Below are positions 22,850 to 31,585 of a stretch of 40,682 bases of DNA, one piece after another (position 1 is the stretch's first letter; the number at the start of each line of letters is the position of its first letter). This DNA comes from Cytophagales bacterium Ga0077538 (GTDB lineage Bacteria > Bacteroidota > Bacteroidia > Cytophagales > Cyclobacteriaceae). The notes beneath the pieces are model-generated. The model had not been told where the DNA came from. It did no database searches and saw nothing but the letters and a program-made list of their open reading frames with translations. The DNA lies in contig LNEN01000257.1 of NCBI GenBank assembly GCA_001464155.1, positions 1-40,682 on the forward strand, read 5' to 3'. A program made the translations under genes and the position numbers.

Positions 22850-24691
22850 CTACCAGCCGATTCCGTAATCTTCTCCGTGGTTGCTGGATCCTCCCCAGAA
22901 ACTGCCATGTTCCCAATCGAAGAAAATAGCATTGATGGGTCCGGAGGTTCGATCATCGAAGCGCATGCGATAGCCCATTTTTTGAAGTTCACTTCTCACA
23001 TAAGGAGGTGTGCTGTCATGCAACAAAATGGAACCCGGCTTTGGTTTTCGATCTTCTCCGCCTAAGGATAAGTACAATTGATCGGTGTTGATGTTGGGTG
23101 CCTCGCTGGCTTCTTGCACATTCATACCAAACTCCACTACATTCAAAAAGAATTGCAATAAGTTTTGATCTTGTGTATCACCCCCCTGCACCCCAAAGGC
23201 CAGAAAGGGTTTACCGTCTTTCATCGACAAAGTAGGCGTGAGTGTGACACGTGGCCGCTTGCCCGGTTCCACCACGTTGAAGGGATTGAGTTTAGGATCG
23301 GTTACAAAACTTTGCATACGCTGACTCATGCCAATACCCGTCTTGCCTGCAATGGTGGCAGGTAACCATCCACCACTAGGAACAAGTGAAACAATCCAGC
23401 CATCTTTATCAGTTGCCATTACTGAAGTAGTTCCAAGAAATTGATTCTTCAACCACTCTTCGTCCAAAGGTGATGGAGCTGATTTTTCCACCGAAGCCTG
23501 TCCCCATTGTTTCAAATAATCCTGATAAGGATTTACTTTTCCTTCGAAGGGATAGGGATCACCAGGGGCCGCTTTTGCATCGTTGCGATCGGGGTTAATA
23601 CTCTTGGCTCTTTCTTTTGCATACTCTTTTGATAGTAATCCTTTGATGGGTTCTTCAGGAGCTTTGTTTGGATCACCATAGTAAAAATCACGATCTGCAA
23701 AGGTGAGATTCATGGCTTGATAAATAGTGTGCATGTAACGGGCAGAGTTGAATCCCATGGATTTCAGATCAAAATTTTCCAACACGTTAAGGGCTTGTAA
23801 GAGCACGGGGCCTTGCGTCCACTGTGAAAGTTTGTAAACATCAATGCCTTTATAGTTTACATGCAGTGGCTCTTCTTCGAGAACTTTCCAGGTTGCTAGG
23901 TCTTGTTCAGTAATGAGTCCGCCTTGTTCCTTGCTACCACGCACAAATTCTTTTGCGATATCACCTTTATAGAAACGATCATAGGCAGCATAGATGGCTT
24001 CTTTTCTATTCTTACCTTTTTTCAACGCTTGTTGTTCTGCTTCTACTAACTTCTTTAGCGTTTCTAAAAGATCTGTTTGCTTGAAAATTTCTCCTGCCAC
24101 TGGCGCTTCCCGTTTCTCACCAGCATGTGGTAAAAAGACTTGCTTGGAGTAAGGCCACTCTTTAATTCTTTCCTTATCACGCTCCATGGCGTTGGCTGTT
24201 TGTGCTTCGATGGGATAGCCAGCCGCTAATTGCATGGCGGGTTCGAGCACTTGCTTCAAGCTCATGGTGCCGTACTCGGCCAACATGTGCATTAAGCCTC
24301 CGGGTGTGCCAGGTGTTACCGCAGCCAAGGGCCCGTATTGTGGAGGGTAATTCATGCCCTTCTCTTTATAGAATTCTGGAGTAGCTCCTGTGGGCGCCAC
24401 GCCCAAGGCATTTATACCAATTATTTTTTTTGTTTTCGGATTGTAGATGATGGCTTGTGTTTCGCCACCCCAACTGAGTACATCCCACATGGTGCAAGTC
24501 GCTGCCAACATAGCGCAAGATGCATCCACTGCATTGCCCCCTTGTTGAAAAACCATCGCGCCTGCTGTGGCAGCCAGCGGTTTTCCGGTGATGGCCATCC
24601 AGTTCTTTCCGTGCAGAACAGGTTTTTGTGTTTGTTGAGCCTTTGTAAAAAGAGGCAATAGGATAAGTAAGCTGAGTATGTACTTTCTCAT
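22850..24691 (-). CDS. ggt: Gamma-glutamyltransferase family protein (Ntn hydrolase)
   Basis: A 613-residue exported protein with a signal peptide (MRKYILSLLILLPLFTKAQQ), the N-terminal GGNAVDASCAMLAA motif, TPGTPGGLMHMLAEYG and the dimer/substrate segment NLTFADRDFYYGDP. The autoprocessing site appears as GTTSVMATDKDG with nucleophile candidate Thr421. Classical GGTs have T-T/A-H-x-S-V there; the His is replaced by Ser, so this is a divergent branch whose acceptor or substrate may differ. The C-terminal half includes KRPRVTLTPTL and GVQGGDTQDQ. The family cleaves gamma-glutamyl bonds such as glutathione in the periplasm. Confidence 0.85.
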   Translation of the reverse strand: MRKYILSLLILLPLFTKAQQTQKPVLHGKNWMAITGKPLAATAGAMVFQQGGNAVDASCAMLAATCTMWDVLSWGGETQAIIYNPKTKKIIGINALGVAPTGATPEFYKEKGMNYPPQYGPLAAVTPGTPGGLMHMLAEYGTMSLKQVLEPAMQLAAGYPIEAQTANAMERDKERIKEWPYSKQVFLPHAGEKREAPVAGEIFKQTDLLETLKKLVEAEQQALKKGKNRKEAIYAAYDRFYKGDIAKEFVRGSKEQGGLITEQDLATWKVLEEEPLHVNYKGIDVYKLSQWTQGPVLLQALNVLENFDLKSMGFNSARYMHTIYQAMNLTFADRDFYYGDPNKAPEEPIKGLLSKEYAKERAKSINPDRNDAKAAPGDPYPFEGKVNPYQDYLKQWGQASVEKSAPSPLDEEWLKNQFLGTTSVMATDKDGWIVSLVPSGGWLPATIAGKTGIGMSQRMQSFVTDPKLNPFNVVEPGKRPRVTLTPTLSMKDGKPFLAFGVQGGDTQDQNLLQFFLNVVEFGMNVQEASEAPNINTDQLYLSLGGEDRKPKPGSILLHDSTPPYVRSELQKMGYRMRFDDRTSGPINAIFFDWEHGSFWGGSSNHGEDYGIGW

Positions 24692-24766
24692 GACTAAGAA
24701 TTTAGGTAGGTGAAGGTATGCAATTAGCTACCTCTTAAACCCAGACTTACACAAAAGGTTAAAAAG

Positions 24767-24795
24767 AAAAACCTCCGGGGTTTCCGGAGGTTTTT
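24767..24795 (-). terminator. Strong bidirectional intrinsic terminator
   Basis: A perfect 12-bp stem (AAAAACCTCCGG and CCGGAGGTTTTT) with loop GGTTT. A/T runs on both sides let it work in either direction. It terminates the orphan lipoprotein gene ending at 24836 and insulates ggt. Confidence 0.85.
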
Positions 24796-24835
24796 GACTA
24801 GTGGATGAGCTATACTACTCACTTCCTTAATTGCT

Positions 24836-26173
24836 TCAAAAGCCATCTCTAAAAAAGTCAGGATAATTTCTAAATCTATGCTCACCTGTGAAACTGCTGC
24901 CTGAGTTTAGATGCGAATATTTGAAATTGAGAGAGCCAAGCCATGTTCCATTCGTTTTTGAGGCAGCATATTCTTCAAGAGATGAAACACTTTCAAGTTG
25001 TAAAATTTCCACCTGCGACTCAGGTTGCCAAGAATTGTAACTATACGCATCAAATTTTGCAATTATTTCTGCAGGTAACTTGGGGAGTGTAATGGCTTGA
25101 TTAGAATTTACAGAAACAAAAGAATCCCAATTATAAACTTCGCTGTCAGATTTAGTAAATTTAAAACCGAACAGAGCAATTCCATTGTTCCCTTTCAGAG
25201 AGCAAGTAATAGTTTGGTTGGAAACATTCATTGTAGCCTCAACATTCAAGAAATCAAAATCACTTCGAGTCGATTTATTGAAATTTTCATAATAGGAGTT
25301 ATTTTCATTAAGCCAAGAAAGAGATGCATAGCCAGGAAATGTTGTTCCAGGATAATAGACAGTTAATGAATTGTTATCCGATGTAGATGAATTGGAAATT
25401 TTATACAACTCTTCATAATTGTCCGTGCGAGGGCGACCGTATACAGCAACGCCTACAAAACCATTGGCAGAAAAATTAATCACTTCAGTTTGAAAAGGGG
25501 AATAGGTTCCATCAACATCTATCGTGTACTCTCGAGAAACAGTATACGTAGTGGATGGGAACAAATAACCTAAGGGTTTTTTATCGACATCATACTTCAC
25601 AACGAACAATCTTGTTGGATTTCTCGAGTACAGAGAGTACTCACCGTTGAAAGTGGGATTCCCTTGATAGTTTGGATTTGTCACATAGCTAATGCCACCA
25701 TTGCTGGCGAGGGTGTATTCGTTAGCCTTACTATCATCAAAATTTTGAACAGTGAAATTAAAAAAACCGGCATTCCCGTATCCTGGCAATTGCTTCTTTA
25801 AAGGAAATTTGGAACCGCGTTTTATCCCATGAAAGCTTTTACCAGTAAGATGTTTTTGTTGTGACCCTGTGGTGTACTGCATTGTTTCAATAAATGACAA
25901 TGTGAAAGTACTTTCAGTGTAACTGGCAGAGTTGAGTTCGAATGTTTGGTCATTTTCTAACTGCCTATACTCAAGTATATTCCCTTCGTTATCGGAAGCC
26001 AAAAGATAAATATGTTGATCATTAGAAGAACTAATGAAGTCCGCTGAAACCTGTACAGTCACCAATACGGGGTTGAATGGCTCTTCTTCCTGATCGCAGG
26101 AGGAGGCAAAAAAGAGACTTAAGAATAACAGCAACAAGGTTGCCTTCGTTTTGGGTGTGCTGGTGTGTATCAT
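24836..26173 (-). CDS. Large orphan lipoprotein
   Basis: A 445-residue protein; the ATG at 26173 precedes a lipoprotein signal (TLLLLFLSLFFASSC lipobox). The mature chain is Asn/Ser/Tyr/Phe-rich with many beta strands (FFNFTVQNFDD, EYSLYSRNPTRLFVVKYDV, GVAVYGRPRTDNYEELYKI) and an opening VLVTVQVSADF that resembles other Bacteroidota surface lipoproteins of the carboxypeptidase-like or Ig-like kind. I do not recognise a family. The gene looks AT-richer than its neighbours by eye and stands alone, ending in a strong terminator, so recent acquisition or rapid divergence is possible. Confidence 0.65.
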   Translation of the reverse strand: MIHTSTPKTKATLLLLFLSLFFASSCDQEEEPFNPVLVTVQVSADFISSSNDQHIYLLASDNEGNILEYRQLENDQTFELNSASYTESTFTLSFIETMQYTTGSQQKHLTGKSFHGIKRGSKFPLKKQLPGYGNAGFFNFTVQNFDDSKANEYTLASNGGISYVTNPNYQGNPTFNGEYSLYSRNPTRLFVVKYDVDKKPLGYLFPSTTYTVSREYTIDVDGTYSPFQTEVINFSANGFVGVAVYGRPRTDNYEELYKISNSSTSDNNSLTVYYPGTTFPGYASLSWLNENNSYYENFNKSTRSDFDFLNVEATMNVSNQTITCSLKGNNGIALFGFKFTKSDSEVYNWDSFVSVNSNQAITLPKLPAEIIAKFDAYSYNSWQPESQVEILQLESVSSLEEYAASKTNGTWLGSLNFKYSHLNSGSSFTGEHRFRNYPDFFRDGF

Positions 26174-26235
26174 ATAAGATGGGTAAACTAAAGGTACTAA
26201 AGAACACAATCAGGTTCCCCCTCCTATCCATACAT

Positions 26236-26826
26236 TTACTCCTTCAACACCAAATCAATACACATAACGGCAGCTAAAATTAGCTGACGCAATGAATGAT
26301 TTGCGGGAACGGCATCATCAATCTGGAGAACATAATTATCGGCTGAGGTAAAGAATTCCTTACCAAAGCCACTCCATTTCTTGGTAACAGTAGCAAACTC
26401 CTTGCCATCATTGCTGATGAATTTGAAATCCCAGCTTGTCCATTTCCCTTTCAACCAGCAAAGAGAACGCTCATTGGCATCCAGCACTTCAAACTTTCCG
26501 CCTATCGAGAAAAATTTTTGCTTGAATTTTCCGAGGAGCACATTTTTTTCATCAAGCACTTCTACCGTTGATACAAACCAGGCTACACCACGCTTCACGG
26601 TAAGAATTCGATCGCCATTGGGGGTGTTGATGTCTATTTCAAATGGGGTCATTCGTTTGTAATCGGTGAACCGTAGCATTTTTGTGAAGAAGCCTAAGCG
26701 TTCTTCGCGCGCCTGCATAATCAGTTGTTGTGTTTCCGGATCGAAGATGTCGAAACTATTAGAGGCTTTAAAAACCTTTACATGCTCTTTTACAAAAAAC
26801 AAATTCTTGTTAAGGATGGGGTGCAT
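26236..26826 (-). CDS. Scramblase / LURP-one-related (Tubby-like fold) protein
   Basis: A 196-residue protein with the beta-barrel sequence pattern of phospholipid scramblase-like proteins: NLFFVKEHVKVFKASNSFDIFDP, TPFEIDINTPNGDRILTVKRG, VEVLDEKNVLLGKFKQKFF, FEVLDANERSLCWLKGKW and DFKFISNDGKEFATVTKKW. These are the alternating strands seen in LURP-one and scramblase families. The C-terminal helix (RQLILAAVMCIDLVLKE) is the buried hydrophobic helix typical of the Tubby-like fold. Bacterial members have no settled function. The start overlaps the MtfA-like gene stop by 1 nt (TAATG), indicating an operon glyS-mtfA-this gene. Confidence 0.78.
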   Translation of the reverse strand: MHPILNKNLFFVKEHVKVFKASNSFDIFDPETQQLIMQAREERLGFFTKMLRFTDYKRMTPFEIDINTPNGDRILTVKRGVAWFVSTVEVLDEKNVLLGKFKQKFFSIGGKFEVLDANERSLCWLKGKWTSWDFKFISNDGKEFATVTKKWSGFGKEFFTSADNYVLQIDDAVPANHSLRQLILAAVMCIDLVLKE

Positions 26827-27614
26827 TAGGATTGAAGTTTAAGTGAATCTTGATTTAATAGCCTTACCATTGCTTGGTACAAATGGGGAAGAGCACTTTT
26901 TAAAGCTGCAGGCCTTTCAAAAAAATTCTCAACCGTAACTGCAAAAAATTCTTCTGCGTTGGTGCGGGCATATTTTCTAAGAAAATGATCTTCTGTTTCT
27001 CTCATGGTTGCGAGTTCAATTTCCGCAATCTGCTGATAATGCTCCAATGCCTGTGGATCAAAAATTTCGTAGTCGTAAAATTTATTTTCCAACCAGAGAG
27101 CATGCGCTAGTTCATGCAATAACAAATTTATGCCATCAGTACTGTTTTCGAACCCCTTTCGGAAACTGGGATAGGAAAGAATGATGTACCCAGCGGCAGG
27201 GTTTGTTTCTCCTTTGTGATATTGCTTAGTAATACGCGAATAGTAATCATCAGGATAAATAATGATTCGATGAAAAGCATCAAAGCAATCCTCTGTTAAA
27301 AATAGCGACATCTGTGTGGCCACCGAAGCAATCAGGTAACGAACAGCATTTTGATTGATCAGTTCTGTTCCGGAAAAACCACGGAATTCAATAGCGGTTG
27401 TATTCAGAAAATAGTATGCACGCCACTCAAAGCTTTTACGCTCTTCCGGTGTAAGGTGTTTGTAATAGACATTGATCGGTTTGTGTTGTTGACTTAGTGG
27501 GCGCAGGTATCTCGGAAAATAATAGAACAGTATCTTCTTAAACCAGCGTTGCTCTCGCATAGCCCCCGTAATTACTGCCCACATGAGGACAAATAATAAT
27601 ATCACTACAGCCAA
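26826..27614 (-). CDS. mtfA: MtfA-like zinc peptidase (M90 family)
   Basis: A 262-residue protein with an N-terminal hydrophobic segment (VVILLFVLMWAVITGA) that could anchor it, and the zinc-binding HELAHALW motif (His167, Glu168, His171). A downstream NAEEFFAVTVENFFERP segment supplies the third ligand region (Glu). MtfA in E. coli binds the repressor Mlc and has aminopeptidase activity; whether that holds here is unknown. The start is a TTG 3 nt after the glyS stop; a GTG three codons on is an alternative. The gene is tightly coupled to glyS and to the scramblase-like gene. Confidence 0.85.
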   Translation of the reverse strand: MAVVILLFVLMWAVITGAMREQRWFKKILFYYFPRYLRPLSQQHKPINVYYKHLTPEERKSFEWRAYYFLNTTAIEFRGFSGTELINQNAVRYLIASVATQMSLFLTEDCFDAFHRIIIYPDDYYSRITKQYHKGETNPAAGYIILSYPSFRKGFENSTDGINLLLHELAHALWLENKFYDYEIFDPQALEHYQQIAEIELATMRETEDHFLRKYARTNAEEFFAVTVENFFERPAALKSALPHLYQAMVRLLNQDSLKLQS

Positions 27615-27617
27615 ACC

Positions 27618-29162
27618 TTATCCGATTTTGCGCAAGAGGTTGTTGATCGAGCAAGCTTCTACAAGCTTAGCCCTTAGTTCGGATACTGTTATGCGCTCTT
27701 GCTTCATGGTATCGCGCTCACGAATGGTTACTGTATTATCTTCTAAGGTCTGATGATCAATGGTAATGCAATACGGAGTACCGATGGCATCCTGTCTGCG
27801 GTAACGTTTTCCAATAGCATCTTTCTCCTCGTAGAAGCAGCGCAAATCAAATTTCAATTCGTGCATGATTTCTTTTGCCTTTTCAGGTAAGCCATCTTTC
27901 TTCATCAGTGGAAGAATAGCTACTTTATTGGGTGCCAGGGCTGCTGGTATGCGCAACACTACGCGCTCACTTCCATCTTCCAGTTTTTCTTCTGTATACG
28001 AAGAAGCGAGTACAGAGAGGAACATACGATCCAAACCAACGGATGTTTCTACCACGTAAGGAATGTAATTCTGATTATCTTCTGAGTCGAAATACTGTAG
28101 TTTTTTACCAGAGAATTTTTCGTGACTTTTTAAATCGAAATCAGTGCGTGAGTGGATTCCCTCCAATTCTTTAAAGCCCATCGGGAAGTTGAATTGAATA
28201 TCGCAGGCAGCATTGGCATAATGTGCCAGGTTGAGGTGATCGTGGTAGCGATAGTTCTCATTGCCTAGGCCCAGCGCTTTGTGCCATTGCATGCGTTTTT
28301 CTTTCCAGTACTCGTACCATTGTATTTCTTCGCCTGGCTTCACAAAAAATTGCATCTCCATCTGCTCAAATTCGCGCATGCGGAAAATGAACTGACGTGC
28401 TACAATTTCATTTCGAAAAGCTTTACCGATTTGAGCAATACCGAAAGGTATTTTCATCCGACCGGTTTTTTGCACGTTCAAAAAGTTTACAAAAATGCCC
28501 TGAGCTGTTTCGGGTCTGAGGTAGATTTTGTTAGCATCTTCTGCAACGGAACCCATTTCGGTAGAAAACATTAAGTTGAACTGGCGCACTTCTGTCCAAT
28601 TCTTGGTGCCGGAAACAGGGCAGGCAATTTCTAAATCAACGATGAGTTGTTTGAAAGCCGCCATGTCTCCACTGCTCATGGATTCTTTGAGGCGAGCATT
28701 CGTCTCATCAATTTTCTTTTGGTATTCGAGCACACGAGGATTGGTGCTTAAGAACATTGTCTTGTCAAAGTTTTCGAAACGCTTGGCCGCCTTCTCTACC
28801 TCCTTTTCAATTTTCTCTTCCATTTTGGAGATAGCGTCCTCTACTAAAACATCGGCACGATAACGCTTTTTAGAATCCTTGTTATCAATCATCGGATCGT
28901 TAAAGGCATCCACATGGCCGGAGGCTTTCCAAATGGTAGGATGCATAAAAATGGCGGAGTCAATCCCTACAATATTATCATGGAGGAGGGTCATAAATTT
29001 CCACCAATATTCCTTGAGGTTATTTTTCAGTTCAGCTCCGTTTTGACCGTAGTCATACACAGCGCTGAGGCCATCATAGATTTCGCTGGAAGGGAAAATA
29101 AAACCGTACTCCTTTGCGTGGGAGATTACATTCTTTAAAAGGTTGTCTTCTGAATTCGCCAT
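27618..29162 (-). CDS. glyS: Glycyl-tRNA synthetase, single-chain type
   Basis: A 514-residue class II glycyl-tRNA synthetase. It contains motif 1 region (YGQNGAELKNNLKEYWWKF), an insertion with SKMEEKIEKEVEKAAKRF, motif 2 FRNEIVARQFIFRMREFEQMEMQFF and motif 3 SVGLDRMFLSVLA. A C-terminal anticodon-binding domain contains KVAILPLMKKDGLPEKA and YRRQDAIGTPYCITID. The ATG at 29162 was chosen over a TTG at 29171 because a -7 box (29169-29176) covers the latter. The message would have almost no leader. It is essential and appears intact. Confidence 0.96.
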   Translation of the reverse strand: MANSEDNLLKNVISHAKEYGFIFPSSEIYDGLSAVYDYGQNGAELKNNLKEYWWKFMTLLHDNIVGIDSAIFMHPTIWKASGHVDAFNDPMIDNKDSKKRYRADVLVEDAISKMEEKIEKEVEKAAKRFENFDKTMFLSTNPRVLEYQKKIDETNARLKESMSSGDMAAFKQLIVDLEIACPVSGTKNWTEVRQFNLMFSTEMGSVAEDANKIYLRPETAQGIFVNFLNVQKTGRMKIPFGIAQIGKAFRNEIVARQFIFRMREFEQMEMQFFVKPGEEIQWYEYWKEKRMQWHKALGLGNENYRYHDHLNLAHYANAACDIQFNFPMGFKELEGIHSRTDFDLKSHEKFSGKKLQYFDSEDNQNYIPYVVETSVGLDRMFLSVLASSYTEEKLEDGSERVVLRIPAALAPNKVAILPLMKKDGLPEKAKEIMHELKFDLRCFYEEKDAIGKRYRRQDAIGTPYCITIDHQTLEDNTVTIRERDTMKQERITVSELRAKLVEACSINNLLRKIG

Positions 29163-29168
29163 AAGGCG

Positions 29169-29176
29169 CAAAAATA
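29169..29176 (-). promoter_or_regulatory. -7 box of glyS
   Basis: TATTTTTG on the minus strand fits TAnnTTTG and ends 7 nt before the glyS ATG, so transcription would start at or next to the start codon. Confidence 0.5.
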
Positions 29177-29212
29177 GAGGATAGAAGTTAGATTCGGAAT
29201 TTGAGGAAAGAA

Positions 29213-30511
29213 TTATGCGGGAAGCGTGAACCGAAAGGTACTGCCCAATCCGGGTTCTGAGCTAACACTTATTTGGCCGCCTAATTTTTCAATCGTTTCT
29301 TTCACAATAAAGAGCCCCAAGCCTGTGCCTTCTTGTTGCGTGGTGGCACGGTAGAACATATCGAAGATTTTTGCTTGGTGCTCTTTGCCTATGCCAATAC
29401 CGTTATCGGTGATGGTGATTTCAATGACTGACGATTTTTCCTCTACCAACACCTTTACCGTAGACTGTGTTTTTGAAGAATCTTTGTATTTAATGGCATT
29501 GCCTATCAGATTGGATAGAATAACCTTTACTCTTACCGGATCGCTTTTGAGGATAATGAACCTGGAAGCGAGTATGTCAAAATGAATGGGAGTATTTGAC
29601 AAATTTTTTAAGGAATCGATTACTTCTTGGATTAAATCGGCCAGCACTACTTGTTGAGAGGTTACGGTGGTTTTAGCATTGCGGTTGTATTCAACTATGT
29701 CCTGAATGTAGCTTTTCATGGACGCCACCTGCTTACCAATAAGAGCGGTATACTCTGCTGTTTCCTCCTTACTCGCATGCTCCGACAGCGACAATAAACC
29801 TTGAATTGAATTGAGTGGGGCGCGGAGATCGTGCGTGACGGTGTACACGACCCGGTCCAGGTTTCGGTTAGCTTCCTCCACTAAATCTTTTTGCCTGGAG
29901 AATTGCTCCGCTCTTGTCTGTAGTTCCTGCTCATATGTTTTATGCAGGTTGATCAACCACCAAAATACGAGATAGCACATCACAAAAAAGACAGTTGTGT
30001 TGATGAAGAAATACCATTGTAAGAGATCTTGGGAAAAAACCCTTCGCTGTATCGGATCAAATCCGGGGAAGGAGGAGGCCAGGTACACCAGGTAGATGAT
30101 GAACAGCACAGGAAAGAGCACCCTGTGTTTGCCCTCATTCAACACAGCCATCATAATCAGTATGAGCAGGACGATGTGAATATGTGTACCTGTGCGGTAG
30201 GGGGCGGTAATGGCAAAGCTGAAGGCAAAGGTGGCCAGGCCCAGGATGTATAAAATTTTTCCGAACGTGTATTTTTGAAGTCGAAGTATGAACAAAGCAA
30301 TACCCGATACAAGAAAATAGCTTGAGTAAAGGAAGTAAGGAATGTTACTTACCTGATTCAGGATATTAAAGGACAAGAAAAGGAAAATGGCAACAGAGCC
30401 ACCAATGATTATTTTAGCGATCAGGCGCAACCCTTCGTATTCGCGAAACGAAATGATAGAGGAGTTCTCGATCTGTAGGAATTTATCAATCCAATCCTTT
30501 CCCGACTTCAT
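29213..30511 (-). CDS. Membrane-bound sensor histidine kinase
   Basis: A 432-residue kinase. Five or six hydrophobic helices span about residues 27-190 with no obvious large periplasmic domain. A coiled-coil linker (QELQTRAEQFSRQKDLVEEANRNLD) follows, then the HisKA helix with phospho-acceptor His227 (VTHDLRAPLNSIQGLL). The ATPase domain has the N-box LSNLIGNAIKYKD, the G1 motif DNGIGIG, an F-box IFDMFYR and the G2 motif GTGLGLFIVKE. No response regulator lies beside it, so its partner is unknown. It is transcribed in the same direction as the MoxR gene (95 nt downstream of it). Confidence 0.88.
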   Translation of the reverse strand: MKSGKDWIDKFLQIENSSIISFREYEGLRLIAKIIIGGSVAIFLFLSFNILNQVSNIPYFLYSSYFLVSGIALFILRLQKYTFGKILYILGLATFAFSFAITAPYRTGTHIHIVLLILIMMAVLNEGKHRVLFPVLFIIYLVYLASSFPGFDPIQRRVFSQDLLQWYFFINTTVFFVMCYLVFWWLINLHKTYEQELQTRAEQFSRQKDLVEEANRNLDRVVYTVTHDLRAPLNSIQGLLSLSEHASKEETAEYTALIGKQVASMKSYIQDIVEYNRNAKTTVTSQQVVLADLIQEVIDSLKNLSNTPIHFDILASRFIILKSDPVRVKVILSNLIGNAIKYKDSSKTQSTVKVLVEEKSSVIEITITDNGIGIGKEHQAKIFDMFYRATTQQEGTGLGLFIVKETIEKLGGQISVSSEPGLGSTFRFTLPA

Positions 30512-30606
30512 GTGTGATACCAGAAGGTTAGCTTAAAGATAGTGAAAGACGGGGAACGAGAAATGATGATTTGGAGGAGTGACCTTTCGGCAGATCGATT
30601 TGGGCA

Positions 30607-31578
30607 CTATTGCATGAGCCTGTTCACGATCTCGTCTACCGTAATACCCTCCGCTTCCGCCTTAAAATTGCGAACAATGCGATGACGCAATACAGGTTTT
30701 GCAATGGCTTGCACGTCTTCAATATCAGGAGAGTATTTACCATTGAACAAGGCATTGCATTTTGCGCCAAGTATTAAGTACTGAGATGCGCGGGGTCCTG
30801 CTCCCCACTCTAAGTAATCATTGGCCAGAGGTGAGGCAAGGGAAGTTTGTGGCCTTGTTTTAGAAACCAGCGACACGGCATATTCAATTACATTATCCGG
30901 AACAGGCACTCTGCGCACCAGGTGTTGAAAGGCAACGATCTCTTCAGCACTCACTACTTTATCTGCCTTAAACTGACTGTCGGAAGTGGTGTTTTTTACC
31001 ACCGCCATTTCTTCTGCGAATGCAGGGTAGTTCAGTAAGATGTTAAACATGAAGCGATCTAATTGTGCTTCGGGCAAAGGATAGGTTCCTTCCTGTTCAA
31101 TCGGATTTTGTGTTGCTAAAACAAAAAAGGGCTGTGGCAATTCATAGCGTATTCCGCCAATGGTTACCGTGTATTCCTGCATAGACTCCAATAAGGCTGC
31201 CTGTGTCTTAGGAGGTGTTCTATTTATTTCATCGGCCAGAATGATGTTGGAGAAAATGGGGCCTTTAATGAATTTTAAGTTGCGCTCTTTATCTAACGTC
31301 TCTGCTCCTACAATATCGGAAGGCATGAGATCGGGCGTGAATTGAATGCGCTTGAAATCAAGATCCAGGGCAGAGGCGATGGTTTGAACCAGCAAAGTTT
31401 TGGCAAGACCAGGAACACCTACCAACAGCGAATGTCCATGACAAAAAATACCGGTAAGCACCAGGCGAACTACTTCATTTTGACCGATAATGACTTTGCC
31501 AATTTCGGTTTGCATTTTTTTAAATGAAGCGGCCAGGGCATCGGCTGCTTCCACATCGTTCGCAAAGGGTTTTGTCAT
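30607..31578 (-). CDS. MoxR-type AAA+ ATPase
   Basis: A 323-residue ATPase with Walker A GVPGLAKTLL, Walker B IILADEINRTPPKTQAALLE, sensor 1 FFVLATQNPIEQEGTYPLPEAQLDRF and an arginine/sensor 2 region near GAGPRASQYL. MoxR proteins act as chaperones, often with a von Willebrand factor A partner, in maturation of enzyme complexes or envelope proteins. No VWA-domain protein is seen here. It starts 7 nt after the third foldase gene, so it is the last gene of a foldase operon. Confidence 0.93.
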   Translation of the reverse strand: MTKPFANDVEAADALAASFKKMQTEIGKVIIGQNEVVRLVLTGIFCHGHSLLVGVPGLAKTLLVQTIASALDLDFKRIQFTPDLMPSDIVGAETLDKERNLKFIKGPIFSNIILADEINRTPPKTQAALLESMQEYTVTIGGIRYELPQPFFVLATQNPIEQEGTYPLPEAQLDRFMFNILLNYPAFAEEMAVVKNTTSDSQFKADKVVSAEEIVAFQHLVRRVPVPDNVIEYAVSLVSKTRPQTSLASPLANDYLEWGAGPRASQYLILGAKCNALFNGKYSPDIEDVQAIAKPVLRHRIVRNFKAEAEGITVDEIVNRLMQ

Positions 31579-31585
31579 GAGGGTG

